DNA from: Paludibacteraceae bacterium
GTDB lineage: Bacteria > Bacteroidota > Bacteroidia > Bacteroidales > Paludibacteraceae
NCBI GenBank assembly: GCA_016302585.1
Contig: JAEDNI010000023.1
Span: 1-29,777 of the forward strand
Length of the DNA: 29,777 nucleotides
Direction: 5' to 3'
The notes under the pieces are model-generated. The model was not told the origin of the DNA, did not search any database, and saw only the letters and a list, made by a program, of their open reading frames with translations. The stretch's first letter is position 1. Each line of letters begins with the position of its first letter. Below, in pieces: positions 16,766-25,023 of the stretch. A program made the translations under genes and the position numbers.

Positions 16766-16781
16766 AATTTTTGTATTTTTG
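16750..16781 (+). promoter_or_regulatory. Divergent promoter of the acyltransferase gene
   Basis: TTTG (16750-16753), 20 nt, TATTTTTG (16774-16781), matching TAnnTTTG. It overlaps the minus-strand promoter so completely that the two polymerases could not bind at once. The transcript would start near 16787, about 23 nt before the ATG at 16810. Confidence 0.75.
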
Positions 16782-16809
16782 CGACCTAATTGACAAAAAG
16801 AGTGCATTG

Positions 16810-17919
16810 ATGCCTATAAAAGAGCGAAATCGATCGATAGATATACTCCGGGCCATAGCGATTGTGTTGGTGGTGCTTGGTCATTCTTTCCCTATACCCG
16901 GATGCGAATGGTGGCAGTCTCACTTTTCGGCAGGAAGTTACCGAATGGCGCTCTTTCTATTTATCAGCGGGTATCTGTTTCGCGACATAGAATGGAGCGA
17001 TCTCCCTTCTTTTGTTTGGAGAAAAACCAAAAATCTGGTTTTTCCGCTTATCGGTTGGAACATAGTCTATGCAGGTATCGTCAGTATCATTAATTTTCGG
17101 CATCCTGTGAACTACTTGCCGAGCACTGAACAGGTATGGAATATGCATGACCTGTTTATAGAACCTTTCATTACCGGTCATCAATATTTGCTGAATTTAG
17201 CTACCTGGTTCGTAGGCTTATTGTATTTCGCCATTCTCCTATACGGACTCATCCATCTGCTCAGCAAACGTTTGCCGGCTTGGGGAGTATTAATCCTATA
17301 TACCATCGTCGCAGCAGTAGGACTATATTGCAATTCCTTGCAATTAGAAGGAAAAGGATGGTTGGTAGTAGAGCGAATACTATTTGCGCTGTATTTCATT
17401 CAATTGGGAAAGTGTTTTAGGATCTATTTTGAACCCCTTCTGAAAGCCAAGCATCTTTGGTGGACGATGCTGCTCCTATTGGGTGCATGGTGCGCCGTGG
17501 TATATGGAACCGCTAAAACGTACCTTTGGGCGTTTATGAATTTCAGTGGAGCCATCGTTCGCCCGATAGTAGCCGGCACCTTAGGATGCCTCTTCTGGAT
17601 GGTAGCATGTAAGCTGATCGCGCTCTTGATCCCTAAAAACGGCATTGAAACAGCCATCGGAAACGGTACTTGGTCTATCATGACTAACCATCTTCTGGTG
17701 CGGTTTCTGTTCTGCTGGATCTTCGTTCATTTCTGGGGCAACGAGACGATGCAGTATGGTTTTCAGAATGATTTCTGGTTCTTCCCGCGTAGTCCGAAAT
17801 TCCTCTCAGGTTACACGCTTCTTTACCTGCTTTCCATCACGCTGGAAGTATCCCTTCCGGTATTATGGCAGATTTACTTTGACCGATTCAAAGCGCGTTT
17901 GGCACGCTTAAGGCACTAA
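16810..17919 (+). CDS. Membrane acyltransferase (acyltransferase 3 family)
   Basis: A 369-residue integral membrane acyltransferase of the OafA/NodX/WecH type, expected to O-acylate (often O-acetylate) a surface sugar using a cytoplasmic acyl donor. The N-terminal signature is NRSIDILRAIAIVLVVLGHS, with the conserved Arg (R14) and His (H25), followed by RMALFLFISGYLF. About ten membrane segments follow. The start at 16810 is preferred over 16729, because the longer frame begins upstream of the predicted transcript start and its first 27 codons are promoter sequence. It diverges from the polysaccharide operon and shares its control region, so it probably modifies that polysaccharide. A bidirectional terminator begins at its stop codon. 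Confidence 0.92.
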   Translation: MPIKERNRSIDILRAIAIVLVVLGHSFPIPGCEWWQSHFSAGSYRMALFLFISGYLFRDIEWSDLPSFVWRKTKNLVFPLIGWNIVYAGIVSIINFRHPVNYLPSTEQVWNMHDLFIEPFITGHQYLLNLATWFVGLLYFAILLYGLIHLLSKRLPAWGVLILYTIVAAVGLYCNSLQLEGKGWLVVERILFALYFIQLGKCFRIYFEPLLKAKHLWWTMLLLLGAWCAVVYGTAKTYLWAFMNFSGAIVRPIVAGTLGCLFWMVACKLIALLIPKNGIETAIGNGTWSIMTNHLLVRFLFCWIFVHFWGNETMQYGFQNDFWFFPRSPKFLSGYTLLYLLSITLEVSLPVLWQIYFDRFKARLARLRH

Positions 17920-17946
17920 AAAAAGTCCGAAACTCTCGTCTCGGAC
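17918..17946 (-). terminator. Terminator of rpsP, possibly bidirectional
   Basis: GTCCGA (17925-17930) and TCGGAC (17941-17946) form a stem with a 10-nt loop. On the minus strand it is followed by seven T (17924-17918), a classic rpsP terminator. On the plus strand CTTGATTTTT follows, so it can also act for the acyltransferase gene. Confidence 0.8.
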
Positions 17947-17956
17947 CTTGATTTTT

Positions 17957-17996
17957 CGGTATTTCGATATATCGTTATATCGATATTCCGATTTTT
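17957..17996 (+). terminator. Second hairpin terminator for the acyltransferase transcript
   Basis: The 15-nt arms CGGTATTTCGATATA (17957-17971) and TATATCGATATTCCG (17976-17990) pair with two T-T mismatches around a 4-nt loop. TTTTT (17992-17996) follows on the plus strand. The tail reaches into the rpsP stop codon. Confidence 0.6.
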
Positions 17997-18558
17997 AAGC
18001 CTCTGCTTCCTCAGCGGGAGCTTCGCCCTTAGCCTCTGCCTCTGCAGCAGCAGCTTCCTGCGCAGCCTCTTGAGCTGCAGCAGCGAGTTCAGCGGCAGCC
18101 TCAGCACGTTTCTGTGCGATAGCAGCAGCTTTTGCCTTATTGGTCTCTACCTCTTGAGCGAGGAGAGCCTTCGCAGCAGCAGCTTTTTTGTCTGCCTCAG
18201 CCTGGCTGATCTTACCAGCTTTAGCATCTTTTTGTGCTTTCCAAGCGTCGAAACGCTTTTGAGCCTCTTCTGCACTAAATGCACCTTTTGCGACACCACC
18301 ATTGAGGTGCTTCATCAAGAGCACGCCCTCGTTAGAGAGGATGGTACGTACGGTGTCGGTCGGTTGTGCTCCAACGCCTACCCAATAAAGAGCGCGGTCG
18401 AAATCAAGGATAACGGCTGCAGGGTTGGTGTTGGGGTTGAACGAACCGAGACGTTCGATAATTTTGCCGTCACGCGGCGAGCGGCTGTCTGCTACTACGA
18501 TGTGGTAGAAAGCATAGTCTTTGTGACCATGACGAGCCAAACGAATCTTTGTTGCCAT
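17995..18558 (-). CDS. rpsP: Small ribosomal subunit protein bS16 with long Ala/Glu/Lys tail
   Basis: Ribosomal protein S16 of the 30S subunit. Residues 1-80 are the normal S16 core: MATKIRLARHGHKDYAFYHI, ADSRSPRDGKIIERLGSFNP, and RALYWVGVGAQPTDTVRTIL. Residues from about 95 to 187 are a low-complexity Ala/Lys/Glu extension, first basic and then acidic, probably helical and exposed on the ribosome surface. Such extensions are common on S16 in Bacteroidetes, so this is not a fusion with another enzyme. The gene is monocistronic: its own promoter at 18678-18647, a leader of about 83 nt with a hairpin, and a terminator at 17946-17918. Confidence 0.97.
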   Translation of the reverse strand: MATKIRLARHGHKDYAFYHIVVADSRSPRDGKIIERLGSFNPNTNPAAVILDFDRALYWVGVGAQPTDTVRTILSNEGVLLMKHLNGGVAKGAFSAEEAQKRFDAWKAQKDAKAGKISQAEADKKAAAAKALLAQEVETNKAKAAAIAQKRAEAAAELAAAAQEAAQEAAAAEAEAKGEAPAEEAEA

Positions 18559-18577
18559 TTGTTTTTGCGTTGTTTGT

Positions 18578-18605
18578 GGGCGTTGAACTGCGCGAGTTCC
18601 TGCCC
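18578..18605 (-). promoter_or_regulatory. Hairpin in the rpsP leader
   Basis: On the plus strand GGGC (18578-18581) and GAACT (18585-18589) pair with AGTTC (18595-18599) and GCCC (18602-18605). This makes a two-part stem with an asymmetric internal loop and a 5-nt loop. It lies within the transcribed leader, about 20 nt before the ATG. A second stem, GCTTTTT/AAAAAGC (18625-18643), would form at the extreme 5' end of the message. Confidence 0.55.
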
Positions 18606-18646
18606 GGATTAATAATAATGACGTGCTTTTTACACGAAAAAGCGTG

Positions 18647-18678
18647 CAAAAGTACTGCTTTTTTTTGAAACTACCAAA
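18647..18678 (-). promoter_or_regulatory. rpsP promoter
   Basis: On the minus strand TTTG (18678-18675), 20 nt, TACTTTTG (18654-18647). Transcription would start near 18641. Confidence 0.8.
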
Positions 18679-18732
18679 TATTTGAGCAATATTTTTGCAT
18701 TTTTAACAAAAATGCGTTATGAATTAATCAAT

Positions 18733-19662
18733 TTACTCTTTTGCGTACGCTGCGACAATGCGCTTTACGAGCGGGTGGCGAACGATATCTTTCTCGTTGA
18801 ATTCGATGATTTTGATACCTTTTATGTTATGAAAACGTTCCATTGCATCGCGCAATCCGGATTTTTGGGAAACAGGAAGGTCAATCTGCGTCATATCACC
18901 GGTAACAATCATTTTTCCTCCTAATCCGAGGCGGGTAAGAAACATCTTCAGCTGCAAAGCCGTTGTGTTTTGAGCCTCATCGAGGATAACCACCGCTTCA
19001 GATAAGGTTCGCCCTCGCATGAAAGCAAGCGGGGCAATTTGAATTGTACCTTTCTCCATGTATTCGGCCAGTTTTGCTGCTGGAATCATATCTTGCAGCG
19101 CATCATAAAGTGGTTGCAGATAGGGATCAATTTTCTCCTTCATGTCACCAGGTAAGAAACCCAATTTTTCGCCTGCTTCCACAGCCGGACGGGAAAGGAT
19201 AATCCGCTTCACCTCCTTTTGTTTCAGAGCCCTTACAGCCAAGGCTATTGCCGTATAGGTTTTACCACTTCCGGCTGGGCCAACCGCAAAGAGCAAATCA
19301 TTCTCTTCATATGCTGCGACAAGCGCTTTTTGGTTGATAGACCGGGCATAGATTGATTTTCCGTTGACACCATGCAGAATCAAATCATCTGTGGCCTGTT
19401 CATGAGGTTTATCTCCGTGCAAAAGCATTAGGATATCTTGTTCTGTCAGTCGATTGTTGCGGATACAGAATTGTTCACAAAGATGCAATGAGTGTTCAAA
19501 ATGCGCCACAGCCGATTCAGAGCCGGAGACCTTCACCTGATATCCGCGTGCCACTATACGCACCTCCGGGTGCTGGTTCTTGAGGCACAAGATGTTGTGA
19601 TTGTTCACCCCATAAAAAGTAGGGGTGTCTAATGCTTCATTGAGAGAAATGATTTGTTCCAT
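18733..19662 (-). CDS. phoH: PhoH-like ATPase
   Basis: A cytoplasmic P-loop NTPase of 309 residues, the usual length for the PhoH/YbeZ family. The N-terminal KH-like part (about 1-90) is followed by GPAGSGKT (Walker A, 128-135), SRPAVEAGEKLGFLPGD, PLAFMRGRTL and VVILDEAQN (Walker B, about 224-232), then TGDMTQIDLP. All motifs are intact. PhoH proteins are thought to work with ribosome maturation factors such as YbeY, but no ybeY lies in the window. It begins 14 nt after the outer-membrane protein gene and has no promoter of its own that I can see, so the two are probably cotranscribed. Confidence 0.95.
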   Translation of the reverse strand: MEQIISLNEALDTPTFYGVNNHNILCLKNQHPEVRIVARGYQVKVSGSESAVAHFEHSLHLCEQFCIRNNRLTEQDILMLLHGDKPHEQATDDLILHGVNGKSIYARSINQKALVAAYEENDLLFAVGPAGSGKTYTAIALAVRALKQKEVKRIILSRPAVEAGEKLGFLPGDMKEKIDPYLQPLYDALQDMIPAAKLAEYMEKGTIQIAPLAFMRGRTLSEAVVILDEAQNTTALQLKMFLTRLGLGGKMIVTGDMTQIDLPVSQKSGLRDAMERFHNIKGIKIIEFNEKDIVRHPLVKRIVAAYAKE

Positions 19663-19676
19663 GTATGTTTGTAATC

Positions 19677-22154
19677 TTAGTTTCCTGTTTGGACACCTCC
19701 GCCCCCTCCAAGACGATTGAGTTCATCCATGTTACCGACCTTACGATTCTTATGTTGCTGATACTGGCCGAACATCCACGTAATAGATAACATCACACGT
19801 TGTTGACGTACGTAATTCCCATGCCAACTTTCATATCCCGGTGCCATTCCTTCGCTCTTGTCCACCATGCTGAGCGAACGCGCAAGGTCTTGAATATTGA
19901 GATTGAAAATGAGTCCCTTAGGCATATACATTTTCCTCACACCAAAGCTGAGGAAATACATACTCCCCTGCTTATTATAACCGGTGGTCATAGGGGATGA
20001 CCAATTTCCATCAAATGTCAATGTCCAGTCTTTAGGCAAATAAGCAGAGAGAGTTCCGCCGACATAACCATAGTGTGTGCGGTTTTCATAGGCCGGTTTA
20101 CCCTCGGCGTTTTTCTCGTACGACTTATTGATGAAATGAAACCAGCCTGCATTGACAGTTAATGCAAGCCAAGCGCCCTGCATTGTTTTTGTTCCATCTT
20201 CAGCCGTAACGTACTTCGGCACAAGTGGGAGTTCCGTAAGCGATAAATTACCACCATGGGTTGTGCATGTGCCGAAATTAATCCATTTCGTATAACCCAT
20301 TCCGTCCGGCAAAATAGTTGTTTTCTGCGAGAACATATCTTGGGTGTGTGCAAAGTTAAACGTTACATTAAGATACTGCGTCCACGAGAAATGGAGTTCA
20401 ACATCGTTATTAAATTCCGGCGTAAGTGCCGTATTACCTTCCTGATAACTATATGCATCCACATAAGTCCGGAACGGGTTGAGCATCCAGTAGTTCGGTC
20501 GCTTGATGCGGCGAGTATAACTGGCGCTGACTGCTATCGGTTGTTGCAATTTGCCAAGCGGCGAAGTGGTATATCCGATGTATGCCGTCGGGAAAGGATT
20601 GAAATAAGACCGACGCGTAACCGAATCAGCACTGAGCCAGTTGCCGAAACTATAGGTATACTCTCCGCGGAGGCCGAGTTTGACCGACCAGTGCTCACCA
20701 AACTGTTTGCCTACAGAGATATACGCAGCTGCCACATGTTCATCATAACGGAAATCCTGCGGCGTCTGGCTGAGCGGGATGTCGTTAAAAATGGAGTCAG
20801 TAGTCATGTGATTATTGGTAGACGAAAGGCCGTACTTCACACCGCACTCAATCATGCCTGTTTTCCAAAACTTGGTCTGGAAATCCAATTTCGCGCTATA
20901 AATATCTACCACCTGTTGGCTATTGATATTGAGGCCCAGCGAATAAGGGAGAAGTTCTTCGTAATCGGTCAACTGGGTATTTGTCGTCTTGTTATTATAG
21001 CGGTTGTAGTCCACATTTACCGTCAGTTCACGCTCCAATTCATCATTGAAGGTATGGGTATAGTTAAGGTTCGCGGTGTGTTGCGGAGACTGTATTTGCG
21101 CACCGGTGTGGCTCACGCTCTTACTCACGGTATCCGTTCCTTCCACCGTATAGGCATAGTTACGGCCATCGATGATCCGCTGATTCGCCTTCATATACGG
21201 CACTTGAAGGATAAAACCGAATGTATTGACCGAGTCGATATACCAATCGTTACCCACCTTGACCATGTAATACTGGAAATCCATCGCATAGCCTGAATAG
21301 GAATAGTTCTCCAAAGTAGGGGTTTTGCGATATGTCTCGAGATCGATATCGTTTTGCCCAAATACTTGTGTGAGTTGACCATAGGTATAGGTTTTCTCAC
21401 TGCGGTAATTAAGGTTGAGCGATACCATATCCATCTGTAACCAGCGCTTCACATCGCCGAAATACATTCCTCCATAGGCTGCAGAAAGTATACCATTCAA
21501 GCCCTTCATCATGTTGCGTTTGGTCTTAATATTGATGATACCACCTTGTCCACTCGCGTCATATTTTGCCGATGGATTCGAGATAATCTCAATTTTTTCG
21601 ATAGTATTACCATCTGTTCCATCGAGCATAGCCTTCAACTGTTGACCACTAAGATAGGAGGGTTTTCCGTCAATCCATATTTCAACGCTTTTGCCATTAA
21701 CCGTAATGTTCCCATCCTTATCAATACGGACACCCGGGGCACGACGTAGAATATCATTTCCATTCGAACCTGCAGCTAAGGGTGAGGCACTTACATTCAC
21801 TACCAGTTTATCCATCTGCCGTTCGATAAGCGGTTTCTTCGCTTTTACTTCAACTTCCGCGAGTTTTTCGGTCTCTTCTCGCAACACAAAGTCCGGACCT
21901 CCGTATGCAGTCACATATCCCACATACGAAGCCTGAATAATATACTGATTGGTAGTTAGCTCAATGGCATATAGACCATCATCATCCGTGATGGTACCGG
22001 TCAGTAAACTTGAGTCTTGCGTCAATACAGAGATAGTGACAAAAGGCATTGCCTTTCCTTCTGCATCAATGACACTTCCGTTAATGGTTTTTGCTGCTCC
22101 TGCAATCCATCCGTACACGAGCAGCAACGAAGTTATTAATCCAATTTTTTTCAT
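19677..22154 (-). CDS. TonB-dependent-receptor-like outer-membrane beta-barrel protein
   Basis: 825 residues with a signal peptide (about 1-20). A carboxypeptidase-regulatory-like beta-sandwich (about 23-100: INGSVIDAEGKAMPFVTISV, TGTITDDDGLYAIEL) is followed by a TonB-plug-like domain (about 110-210: NDILRRAPGVRIDKDGNITV, YDASGQGGIINIKTKR). A 22-strand-type barrel runs to the C-terminus. This arrangement matches the Bacteroidetes 'outer membrane beta-barrel protein' family (OMP_b-brl_3) rather than a SusC transporter, and no SusD partner is next to it. The substrate is unknown. A -7 box lies at 22211-22204, inside the end of the helicase gene. Confidence 0.9.
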   Translation of the reverse strand: MKKIGLITSLLLVYGWIAGAAKTINGSVIDAEGKAMPFVTISVLTQDSSLLTGTITDDDGLYAIELTTNQYIIQASYVGYVTAYGGPDFVLREETEKLAEVEVKAKKPLIERQMDKLVVNVSASPLAAGSNGNDILRRAPGVRIDKDGNITVNGKSVEIWIDGKPSYLSGQQLKAMLDGTDGNTIEKIEIISNPSAKYDASGQGGIINIKTKRNMMKGLNGILSAAYGGMYFGDVKRWLQMDMVSLNLNYRSEKTYTYGQLTQVFGQNDIDLETYRKTPTLENYSYSGYAMDFQYYMVKVGNDWYIDSVNTFGFILQVPYMKANQRIIDGRNYAYTVEGTDTVSKSVSHTGAQIQSPQHTANLNYTHTFNDELERELTVNVDYNRYNNKTTNTQLTDYEELLPYSLGLNINSQQVVDIYSAKLDFQTKFWKTGMIECGVKYGLSSTNNHMTTDSIFNDIPLSQTPQDFRYDEHVAAAYISVGKQFGEHWSVKLGLRGEYTYSFGNWLSADSVTRRSYFNPFPTAYIGYTTSPLGKLQQPIAVSASYTRRIKRPNYWMLNPFRTYVDAYSYQEGNTALTPEFNNDVELHFSWTQYLNVTFNFAHTQDMFSQKTTILPDGMGYTKWINFGTCTTHGGNLSLTELPLVPKYVTAEDGTKTMQGAWLALTVNAGWFHFINKSYEKNAEGKPAYENRTHYGYVGGTLSAYLPKDWTLTFDGNWSSPMTTGYNKQGSMYFLSFGVRKMYMPKGLIFNLNIQDLARSLSMVDKSEGMAPGYESWHGNYVRQQRVMLSITWMFGQYQQHKNRKVGNMDELNRLGGGGGVQTGN

Positions 22155-22176
22155 TTTTCTTTACTTTTACCGTATC

Positions 22177-23436
22177 TCATTTGTTTTGTTTTGAATTTCG
22201 GTGCAAAGATACTGCTTTTTTATGACGAGATGTATGAAAAAACGGACTTTTCTGCTTTTTAGAACCATTTTTAATTCGAGCGTACTCATTTTCTGGCGGA
22301 GCATCCCCCAAGGCTGTGGGTATAGACACACGTTCAATCTCTTTCTTAAGGAATTTTTCAATACGCCCCCAATAACGCGCGTCTTCCGGTGTTACTAAAG
22401 TGATTGCTTCGCCGCTATTCTCTGCGCGCGCTGTTCGACCGATACGATGTATATAATCTTCGGGGTCGTGCGGTACATCATAATTGATGACAAGTGGGAC
22501 ATCCGTCACATCGATTCCTCGAGCCACTACATCAGTAGCCACCAGCACATCTATTTTGGCATTACGAAAATCGAGCATTACCTGGTCACGTTCATGTTGC
22601 TCCAAATCGGAATGCATCGCACGCGCGTCTATTTTTAACATGCGTAACGTGCGCGTGAGCTCTTTAACCCGCTGTTTCTTGCCCGCGAAAATAATAACTT
22701 TCTTTAAGTCACGTCCTTGCAGAGCAAGTTGCACGAAGCCGGGTTTTTGTGCTTCATACAACCGTACATGCATCTGACGAATAGTCTCCGGAGGACGAGA
22801 AACGGCTATTTGCACTTCCACGGGATTGCGCATGATGGCTTTTGCCATCCGGCGGATGTTCTCCGGCATGGTAGCAGAGAACATAATAGTTTGGCGATCT
22901 TTCGGTAATTGACGGACGATAGTCATTATATCGTCATAGAAACCCATGTCGAGCATTCTATCTGCCTCATCGAGAATGAAATATTTTACACCCGAGAAAT
23001 CGATGTCGTAGATATTCATCTGGCTTAGCAAACGCCCGGGCGTAGCGATGACGATATCTGCACCTTTTTGTAAGCCGGTCACTTGTGTTCCCCACGCGCC
23101 TTGGTCCTTTCCTCCGTAAATAGGTACAGACGAGAAAGGAACATAATAACCGAATCCTTCCATCTGTTGGTCTATCTGCTGCGCCAGTTCTCGAGTAGGC
23201 GCCATGATGATCGCATTCAGTTTATTAGGATCATGATTATCAAAAGCGAGGTTAGTAAGAAGCGGTAAAATATATGCCGCCGTCTTTCCTGTACCGGTTT
23301 GAGCACAAGAAATGACATCATGACCATCCAGTATAACAGGAATTGTTTTTTCTTGCACAGGGGTACACTCATCGAAATGCATATCCCACAATGCATCTAA
23401 TACTTCATCTGAAAGCGCTAATTCGTCAAAATACAT
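22177..23436 (-). CDS. DEAD-box ATP-dependent RNA helicase (RhlE-like)
   Basis: 419 residues with all the helicase motifs: Q motif FDECTPVQEKTIP, motif I AQTGTGKT (45-52), PTRELAQQ, TPGRLL, motif II DEAD (156-159), SAT (187-189), then ARGIDV and HRIGRTAR in the second RecA-like domain. The basic C-terminal tail (KNGSKKQKSPFFHTSRHKK) is short and likely contacts RNA. It acts in ribosome assembly or mRNA turnover in related proteins; the exact subfamily (RhlE or similar) is inferred from overall pattern. It is the last gene of the run starting at 27118, with a 36-nt gap to the gene before it. Confidence 0.95.
   Translation of the reverse strand: MYFDELALSDEVLDALWDMHFDECTPVQEKTIPVILDGHDVISCAQTGTGKTAAYILPLLTNLAFDNHDPNKLNAIIMAPTRELAQQIDQQMEGFGYYVPFSSVPIYGGKDQGAWGTQVTGLQKGADIVIATPGRLLSQMNIYDIDFSGVKYFILDEADRMLDMGFYDDIMTIVRQLPKDRQTIMFSATMPENIRRMAKAIMRNPVEVQIAVSRPPETIRQMHVRLYEAQKPGFVQLALQGRDLKKVIIFAGKKQRVKELTRTLRMLKIDARAMHSDLEQHERDQVMLDFRNAKIDVLVATDVVARGIDVTDVPLVINYDVPHDPEDYIHRIGRTARAENSGEAITLVTPEDARYWGRIEKFLKKEIERVSIPTALGDAPPENEYARIKNGSKKQKSPFFHTSRHKKAVSLHRNSKQNK
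22204..22211 (-). promoter_or_regulatory. Probable -7 box for the outer-membrane protein gene
   Basis: TATCTTTG on the minus strand fits TAnnTTTG, followed by GCAC as at the other promoters here. No TTTG is found 20 nt upstream, so the promoter is weaker or activator-dependent. It lies within the last codons of the DEAD-box gene, 50 nt before the start codon. Confidence 0.5.
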
Positions 23437-23472
23437 GTTTACGTTCGCTTATCGTTGCTCGGCTGCGGTGCC

Positions 23473-25023
23473 TCACCGCTCCCAGCCTTCAAAAACCTCC
23501 GGTCCGTAGATATTATCTTCATCTGCCTCGTGCAGGGGTGCCCATAACTGAGCAAAGAACGGATTTTGTTTTGCCACACGATCCCAATGCCAAGGAATCT
23601 GTTTCTCCTTGGGTTCATGCATATACGGATAGGGCATATCGAACGGAGACCAATGACCACCCAACAAAATCAGACGTGGGGTAGCAGAGAACACATTGCC
23701 ATTGGCGTCCTGCCATTCAAGTTGGGTATCCCACAATGCTAATCCTCGCGCTTCTACATGATCGGTTACTAATTTCCCACCACGGAACTCGGCTGCTTGC
23801 TTCAAGTCGGCAATAGTGAGGCTATCCATTGGTTTACTTTCATCATATCCGTGATTCAAAAGGACGTATTCTTCACTATTATGACTTACATCGAAATGTT
23901 TCCAATCCGGAATTGCCTTATATGCCTCCAGCGATCCATAGTACGCATTGATGCGTGGTTGCACCCCATTCTTAATCCACCATTGCGTACCATGTTCTTT
24001 GCTATTCGCCATGGCGCGCATGGCCAACTTGACACAATGCGGGAAGAGTTTGGCAATATGTGTCTTGGATGAGAATTTTATTCCCCATGGCAAAGAGGAA
24101 GCTTTAGCCATCTGCGCGAAATACTCTTTCACAGGAACATTCGCGCGGAAGTGCAGCATATCTTCCAACTTATCACCATCTATATACCACATTCCATGGA
24201 AATTGCGGGTTGTAAACCAATTGGTATTAAATATCTTCTCCGGTCTTGGACACCCAATTGCATCCAGTAAAAGTACCTCAAACTCATAATTATTCAAACG
24301 ATACTCTTTTCCTGAACCGATGTTGTAATAATTCTTCCAAAACTCTTCCGGCACATCAGGACGACAAACCCGCTCTAATAAACGACCACTATCTTCCACT
24401 GTTGCCCATTCCAAGACACCACGGATGGGCACGTGGAACATGATGGGGTCATAGTTCTTTAAAATAGCCGGATAGAGAATTCCGGACTGGCGCAATGAAG
24501 CCCAAGTTTTAATGCCGGAATTGGTGATGATTCGCTCCGCTTGTGCTTTGGTCAGTCCGTAATGATCATACGCAGAAATACAAATCGGATCACCTGCACG
24601 TCCCCAATGGAGCGGTTCACGTCGATCACCCATCTGCGCCACAGAACCGATATAGACCACTTTGGGCTGCTTATCGTCCGGTTGCGCCAATACTGCCTTG
24701 ACGATATTTTCAGCTGCAGAAATATTAGTTCTCAAGGTCGCCTTAGGACGGTAATCGGCCTGAGGAGAAACCATGCCACCCACATGCAGTACGATATCCG
24801 CACCCGTTACGCCTTTGAGCACATCGTCATAGTTGGTCAAATCTCCCCAAATAACATGCAGGGAAGAATGGGTCGCCATGAGCGGAACCAGTAACTCTTT
24901 GTTCTTTTTACTCGGACGAGCCAGGATACGTAATTCATAATTATCCGGATAGCTCAGTATCTCAGTCATTCCCGCATATCCCATTGTACCGGTTGCACCG
25001 GTTAAAAAGACGGTTGTTTTCAT
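23473..25023 (-). CDS. Extended-SDR NAD(P)-dependent epimerase/reductase with long C-terminal extension
   Basis: 516 residues. Residues 1 to about 330 form an extended SDR enzyme: the dinucleotide-binding motif TGATGTMG (8-15), acidic WGDLTNYDD, the core VVYIGSVAQMGD, and the catalytic pair Y155-x3-K159 (YGLTK). The substrate is unknown. The remaining 180 residues or so are not part of the standard family. They include VLLNHGYDESKPMDSLTIAD, LKQAAEFRGGKLV, SATPRLILLGGHWSPFDMPY and a Trp-rich PWHWDRVAKQNPFFAQLWAP. Similar tails exist, as far as I recall, on some other gut-bacterial SDR enzymes, where the GGHW region carries cysteines; here it reads GGHWSPFD without them. The start overlaps the antiporter stop by ATGA. 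Confidence 0.85.
   Translation of the reverse strand: MKTTVFLTGATGTMGYAGMTEILSYPDNYELRILARPSKKNKELLVPLMATHSSLHVIWGDLTNYDDVLKGVTGADIVLHVGGMVSPQADYRPKATLRTNISAAENIVKAVLAQPDDKQPKVVYIGSVAQMGDRREPLHWGRAGDPICISAYDHYGLTKAQAERIITNSGIKTWASLRQSGILYPAILKNYDPIMFHVPIRGVLEWATVEDSGRLLERVCRPDVPEEFWKNYYNIGSGKEYRLNNYEFEVLLLDAIGCPRPEKIFNTNWFTTRNFHGMWYIDGDKLEDMLHFRANVPVKEYFAQMAKASSLPWGIKFSSKTHIAKLFPHCVKLAMRAMANSKEHGTQWWIKNGVQPRINAYYGSLEAYKAIPDWKHFDVSHNSEEYVLLNHGYDESKPMDSLTIADLKQAAEFRGGKLVTDHVEARGLALWDTQLEWQDANGNVFSATPRLILLGGHWSPFDMPYPYMHEPKEKQIPWHWDRVAKQNPFFAQLWAPLHEADEDNIYGPEVFEGWER

Noticed and set aside
16729..16809. N-terminal extension of the acyltransferase (MCKGTKKFAHMQKF...)
   Set aside because: These codons are the two divergent promoters; the transcript is predicted to begin after them.
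20256..21296. 346-codon plus-strand frame inside the outer-membrane barrel gene
   Set aside because: It lies entirely antisense to a well-supported barrel gene. The translation is rich in Arg, His, Ile and Cys with no recognisable motif, as expected of a shadow frame.
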